Position numbers and translations under genes: made by a program
Notes under the pieces: model-generated
Database searches by the model: none
Seen by the model: only the letters and a program-made list of their open reading frames with translations
What the model was told of the DNA's origin: nothing
Part shown: positions 60,655-64,000 of the stretch, in pieces
Layout of the letters: the number at the start of each line of letters is the position of its first letter
Numbering within the stretch: the stretch's first letter is position 1
NCBI GenBank assembly: GCA_944321735.1
Contig: CALUMK010000001.1
Span: 124,001-188,000, forward strand
DNA length: 64,000 bases
Direction: 5' to 3'
Origin: an uncultured Bacteroidales bacterium
GTDB lineage: Bacteria; Bacteroidota; Bacteroidia; Bacteroidales; P3

Positions 60655-62628
60655 TTAGCTGTTCATCGAAGCCAGGAATTCTTCGTTGTTGGAGGTCTGC
60701 GGCAGACGTGTGCTGAGGAATTCCATCGTTTCCACCGGAGTCATGTCAGAGAAATGGTTTCTGAGAATCCATACCTTCTGGCGGGTGGCGTTGTCTTGCA
60801 GCAAATCGTCGCGGCGGGTGCTCGAAGCCACGATGTCGATGGCCGGGAAGATACGGCGGTTGGAAATCTTGCGGTCGAGCTGGATTTCCATATTGCCGGT
60901 TCCCTTGAATTCCTCGAAGATTACTTCGTCCATCTTCGAGTTGGTTTCGGTCAGAGCGGTTGCCACGATGGTCAGCGAACCTCCGTTTTCGATATTGCGG
61001 GCCGCACCGAAGAAACGTTTGGGTTTTTGCAATGCGTTGGCTTCGACCCCGCCGGAGAGCACCTTGCCGGAGGCCGGGCTGACGGTATTGTACGCACGAG
61101 CCAAGCGGGTGATGGAGTCCAAGACAATCAGTACATCATGTTTGCATTCTACCAGACGTTTGGCTTTTTCCAATACGATATTGGCGATTTTGACATGGCG
61201 TTCGGCCGGTTCGTCGAAAGTGGAGGCGATAACCTCGGCTTTGACGCTGCGTTGCATGTCGGTCACTTCTTCCGGTCGTTCGTCAATCAGCAATACGATG
61301 ATGTAAACCTCAGGGTGGTTATAAGAAATGGCGTTGGCCAATTGTTTCAGAAGAACGGTCTTGCCTGTTTTCGGGGGCGCTACAATCAGACCTCGTTGGC
61401 CTTTGCCGATAGGAGTGAACATATCCATCAGGCGCATCGAGATAGAATTTTCCGGGCCTCCGGTCAACGTGAACTTTTCATCCGGGAAAAGAGGGGTCAG
61501 GTAATCGAAGGGGATTCTGTCGCGTACTTCTTCCGGAGGGCATCCGTTGATGTTGAGAACCTTGCCCATGGGGAAGTATTTTTCTCCTTCGCGAGGCGGA
61601 CGCACCGTGCATTCCACCGTGTCTCCGGTCTTGAGTCCCAAAAGGCGGATTTGCTGGGGCGAAACATAAACGTCATCAGGCGAGCTCAAGTAATTGTAAT
61701 CCGATGAACGCAAGAAGCCGAAGCCGTCGGGCATCGTTTCCAGCACCCCTTCGTAGGTTACGAAGTTCTCGAAATTGTAGAGAGGGGTCGTTTCCACCGG
61801 TGCAGCGGTTTGGCGACGGTTTCCGGCCGTAGCCGTTTTGTCGCTTTGCACGGCACGGTAGAGCTGGTCTTCATCGATGCGGTTATTGCGTTCGTTCTCG
61901 TTTTCTTTGCGTTCCGCTTCTGAAACAGCAGGTATTTCTGTGGCCGGGATTCCTGTATTTGCGGCTGTCGCGGTATTTTCTGTGTTCAGGTATTCGTTTT
62001 CGGAGAAATCTTCGTCTATGGAATTCTGGTATTCGTCGTAAACCGGCGTCTCTGCGGCTTTTTTGAGGATAGGGGGCTGGATTCTGTTCCTGTCGTAATT
62101 CCGTTCGTATCCCCTGTCTTGGTAATTGTTGTAACGAGTATTGTTGTATCTGGAGTTGTATCTTCGGGTCGGATAGCTTCCTCCATTGTTCAGAACTGTC
62201 CCGTTCCTGCTTTCGGAAGAATGGATTTCCTGGGCGTTGCCCCCGTTCTTGTCCTCGGCGGTATTGCCGAACGGAATCGGAGCGCCCGAGGTCTCGTCTT
62301 CCCGTATTTTGCGAGGGCGTCCTCTTTTGCGTGGAGAAATCGGGTCGGTGTTTTCCGTAGCGGCTGCCGGTTCTATCGGATGAAGCCGGGGACGGCCTCT
62401 CTTTCGTTTGACTGGATCTTCTGCGTTTCCGGTATCGCTCTCTTCAGCAGCAATTTCATTTTGCCGTAGTTCGGCTCTTTTGGCTACTTGCTGGATAGCC
62501 TGGGCATCGAGGATTTTGTAAATGAGATCCTGACGTGATAGCTTGTCGGCCTTCTTGATGGAAAACTGTTCTGCAAGTTGTTGCAGGGCAGCGTCATCCA
62601 TGGCGTTGAGATCTAGGATGTTCAGCAT
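60655..62628 (-). CDS. rho: transcription termination factor Rho with long disordered insert
   Basis: 657 residues against about 420 in E. coli. Residues 1-45 are the Rho-N helical domain ('[20 protein letters not shown]'). About 60-270 is a low-complexity insert with two AT-hook-like motifs ([19 protein letters not shown]) and Arg/Asn/Tyr-rich stretches. A cold-shock RNA-binding domain then begins near '[20 protein letters not shown]', and the RecA-like ATPase has Walker A '[13 protein letters not shown]' and the Q/R loops. Long Rho inserts are known in Bacteroidota, where condensate formation has been reported. A long leader precedes it. Confidence 0.96.
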   Translation of the reverse strand: MLNILDLNAMDDAALQQLAEQFSIKKADKLSRQDLIYKILDAQAIQQVAKRAELRQNEIAAEESDTGNAEDPVKRKRGRPRLHPIEPAAATENTDPISPRKRGRPRKIREDETSGAPIPFGNTAEDKNGGNAQEIHSSESRNGTVLNNGGSYPTRRYNSRYNNTRYNNYQDRGYERNYDRNRIQPPILKKAAETPVYDEYQNSIDEDFSENEYLNTENTATAANTGIPATEIPAVSEAERKENENERNNRIDEDQLYRAVQSDKTATAGNRRQTAAPVETTPLYNFENFVTYEGVLETMPDGFGFLRSSDYNYLSSPDDVYVSPQQIRLLGLKTGDTVECTVRPPREGEKYFPMGKVLNINGCPPEEVRDRIPFDYLTPLFPDEKFTLTGGPENSISMRLMDMFTPIGKGQRGLIVAPPKTGKTVLLKQLANAISYNHPEVYIIVLLIDERPEEVTDMQRSVKAEVIASTFDEPAERHVKIANIVLEKAKRLVECKHDVLIVLDSITRLARAYNTVSPASGKVLSGGVEANALQKPKRFFGAARNIENGGSLTIVATALTETNSKMDEVIFEEFKGTGNMEIQLDRKISNRRIFPAIDIVASSTRRDDLLQDNATRQKVWILRNHFSDMTPVETMEFLSTRLPQTSNNEEFLASMNS

Positions 62629-62896
62629 AAAAGGTAAGTAAGAATCTGTTTAATCCCACGCACCGAACAGACAAGAGCCTGCTCTGCACTTGTTTGGGGA
62701 TGATATATATAAAACCAAAGTTTCAGAACGCTTTATTATGGAATTACGGAAGGGGAATCCCATCCTCGTAAGACCGGAACCAATAAAACATCCGTGTAGT
62801 CGTTCGACAAAAAGGTGCTTTTATAGATATGGGGAAGCCCGTTCTGTGAATAACCTGAAATGGTTGAGGAATGTGCAGTCCCCGAAAAAAGCGGAG
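62629..62896 (-). promoter_or_regulatory. long 5' leader of rho
   Basis: The predicted start near 62891 leaves about 263 bases before the rho ATG (62628). It includes A/C-rich stretches that could bind Rho. No gene is seen here; a 71-codon frame on the plus strand looks like chance. Confidence 0.45.
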
Positions 62897-62927
62897 CAAA
62901 AATAGTGTTTTTATCCGAAAATGCAAA
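62897..62927 (-). promoter_or_regulatory. promoter of rho
   Basis: On the minus strand TTTG (62927-62924), a 19-base spacer and TAttTTTG (62904-62897): full consensus. It begins 19 bases after the pfkA stop. Confidence 0.65.
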
Positions 62928-62945
62928 AAGCGGCGGAAACCAAGC

Positions 62946-63938
62946 TCAGAGAGCCATGATTTTCGCCACTTCGAGGAGGGAGGAATCTATCTGCTGGTGG
63001 TTCTTGGTGGCTTTTTCAAAAGGCACGTGGACTACCTTGTCGTTCATCATGCCCATCATCACGCAGTCTTTCCCTTCCAGCAGCGCCTTTACACCGGCGT
63101 AGCCCAGACGGGTTGCCAGCACCCGGTCGTTGCACGAAGGCGAGCCGCCTCGTTGCACATGCCCTAAGATGGTCACTCTCGTCTCGTAGTCGGGAAGCTT
63201 TTCCTTGACCATTTCGGCCACTTTGGTCGCGCCGCCCAGTTCGTCCCCTTCGGCCACGATGATGATGCCCCAGGTCTTGTGCTTGCGCTGGTCGTATTTC
63301 AGCTTTTCGATCAGGCTGTCTATCTTGGTTTCCGTTTCCGGGATCAGGATGTCTTCCGCCCCGGTGGCGATGCCGCTGTTGAGTGCGATGAAACCGGCAT
63401 CCCGGCCCATCACTTCCACGAAGAACAGCGTGCCGTGCGAACCGGCGGTGTCCCTGATTTTATCCACGGCCTGTACCACGGTGTTGATGGCCGTGTCGTA
63501 CCCGATGGTGTAATCCGTGCCGTAGAGGTCGTTGTCGATAGTGCCGGGCAAACCTACGATGCGGATGTCCGGATACCGCTTGTGCAAAGCCAGCGCCCCC
63601 CTGAACGTGCCATCCCCGCCGATGACCACCAAGCCGTCGATGCCTTCGTCTATCAGGTTCTGGTATGCCTGGTCGATGCCCTCGTCGGTCTTGAATTCCG
63701 GACAACGGGAGGTTTTCAGGATCGTTCCGCCCCGATGGATGATGTCGGCCACCGAATACCCGAACATGGGGGTGAACTCCTTGTTGATTAAGCCTTTGTA
63801 TCCATGGTAAATGCCTACCGCCAACAGTTTTTCGCTCATGGCGGTGCGGATGACAGCGCGGATGGCGGCGTTCATTCCCGGGGCATCGCCTCCCGAGGTC
63901 AGCACGCCGATTTTACGGATGGGACTTGTTTCGCTCAT
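62946..63938 (-). CDS. pfkA: ATP-dependent 6-phosphofructokinase
   Basis: 330 residues, normal bacterial length. 'KIGVLTSGGDAPGMNAAIRA' is the ATP-binding N-terminus, 'VVIGGDGTFRGALAL' the GGDG phosphate loop (Gly after GD favours ATP over pyrophosphate), and 'GLPGTIDNDLYGTDYTIGYD' holds the catalytic T-I-D-N-D. 'EVMGRDAGFIAL' and 'LGHVQRGGSPSCNDR' bind fructose-6-phosphate. The enzyme makes the committed step of glycolysis. rho lies downstream behind its own promoter. About 60 bases upstream of the start are in the window and show no clear promoter. Confidence 0.96.
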   Translation of the reverse strand: MSETSPIRKIGVLTSGGDAPGMNAAIRAVIRTAMSEKLLAVGIYHGYKGLINKEFTPMFGYSVADIIHRGGTILKTSRCPEFKTDEGIDQAYQNLIDEGIDGLVVIGGDGTFRGALALHKRYPDIRIVGLPGTIDNDLYGTDYTIGYDTAINTVVQAVDKIRDTAGSHGTLFFVEVMGRDAGFIALNSGIATGAEDILIPETETKIDSLIEKLKYDQRKHKTWGIIIVAEGDELGGATKVAEMVKEKLPDYETRVTILGHVQRGGSPSCNDRVLATRLGYAGVKALLEGKDCVMMGMMNDKVVHVPFEKATKNHQQIDSSLLEVAKIMAL

Positions 63939-64000
63939 GTTTTAGTTTGTTTTAGGTGTGTTCCGTTCCTGCCTGTTTTGGAGTGACGGGCAAAACCGGG

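Noticed and set aside
62690..62905. 71-codon plus-strand frame between rho and pfkA
   Set aside because: It has no recognisable family and lies opposite the rho leader and promoter.
1..64000. tRNA, rRNA, insertion sequence or phage genes
   Set aside because: I looked for these by eye and saw none with convincing sequence; a covariance-model or transposase profile search would settle it.

Overview
The window looks like a chromosomal segment of a Bacteroidales (Bacteroidota) bacterium of middling-to-high G+C. The evidence is a PorT homologue of the type IX secretion system (T9SS), several surface proteins with T9SS C-terminal sorting domains, Bacteroidota-style promoters (TTTG / N19-21 / TAnnTTTG) in front of many genes, a Rho factor with a long disordered insert, and the order ileS - TraR/DksA - lspA. 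I recognise no rRNA, tRNA or CRISPR array. The genus cannot be fixed from the sequence.

Layout. 1-2158: 3' end of a repeat-rich T9SS surface protein. 2.5-13.6 kb (+): housekeeping genes: arginase-like protein, rpsP, MscS channel, thioesterase, rimM, trmN6, Sua5/TsaC, porT, an FAD dehydrogenase, a conserved unknown and a polyprenyl synthetase. 13.8-21.7 kb (-): acyltransferase, ABC-F, lspA, traR/dksA, ileS, with an array of repeated promoter-like units upstream of ileS. 22-34.7 kb is accessory. Two near-identical AAA-ATPase/PD-(D/E)XK genes flank an A+T-rich island (SPFH protein, lipoprotein, zinc-ribbon/DUF805 protein). A T9SS-type surface protein with tandem repeats, a scrap of a third AAA copy and a WYL regulator follow. 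34.8-38.5 kb: two GNAT acetyltransferases around an orphan membrane-anchored protein. 38.7-43.5 kb: a PCMD-type exported protein, then exbB-exbD-tonB-metallophosphoesterase. 43.6-49.7 kb: a surface-protein locus with a 1388-residue T9SS protein and a leucine-rich-repeat T9SS protein. 49.9-64 kb: rlmB, mtaB, a DnaA-box cluster, dnaB, an exported protein, ferredoxin, an operon of Gfo/Idh-like - sugar transferase - pcm - birA, then ispE, rho and pfkA on the minus strand.

The most interesting signal is at 43632-43938. A perfect 26-bp inverted repeat, each arm itself a near-palindrome, encloses 255 bp holding a TAnnTTTG promoter that points at the 1388-residue surface protein. The same segment holds a hairpin with a T-run that faces away from the gene now but would face it after inversion. 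This has the architecture of an invertible phase-variation promoter, possibly with a built-in terminator for the OFF state.

Other notable signals are a 33-bp repeat upstream of ileS that matches the -33 to -7 promoter span, five DnaA-box-like 9-mers upstream of dnaB, gene-conversion-like identity between the two AAA-ATPase genes, a long leader for rho, and an arginase-family protein lacking canonical metal ligands.
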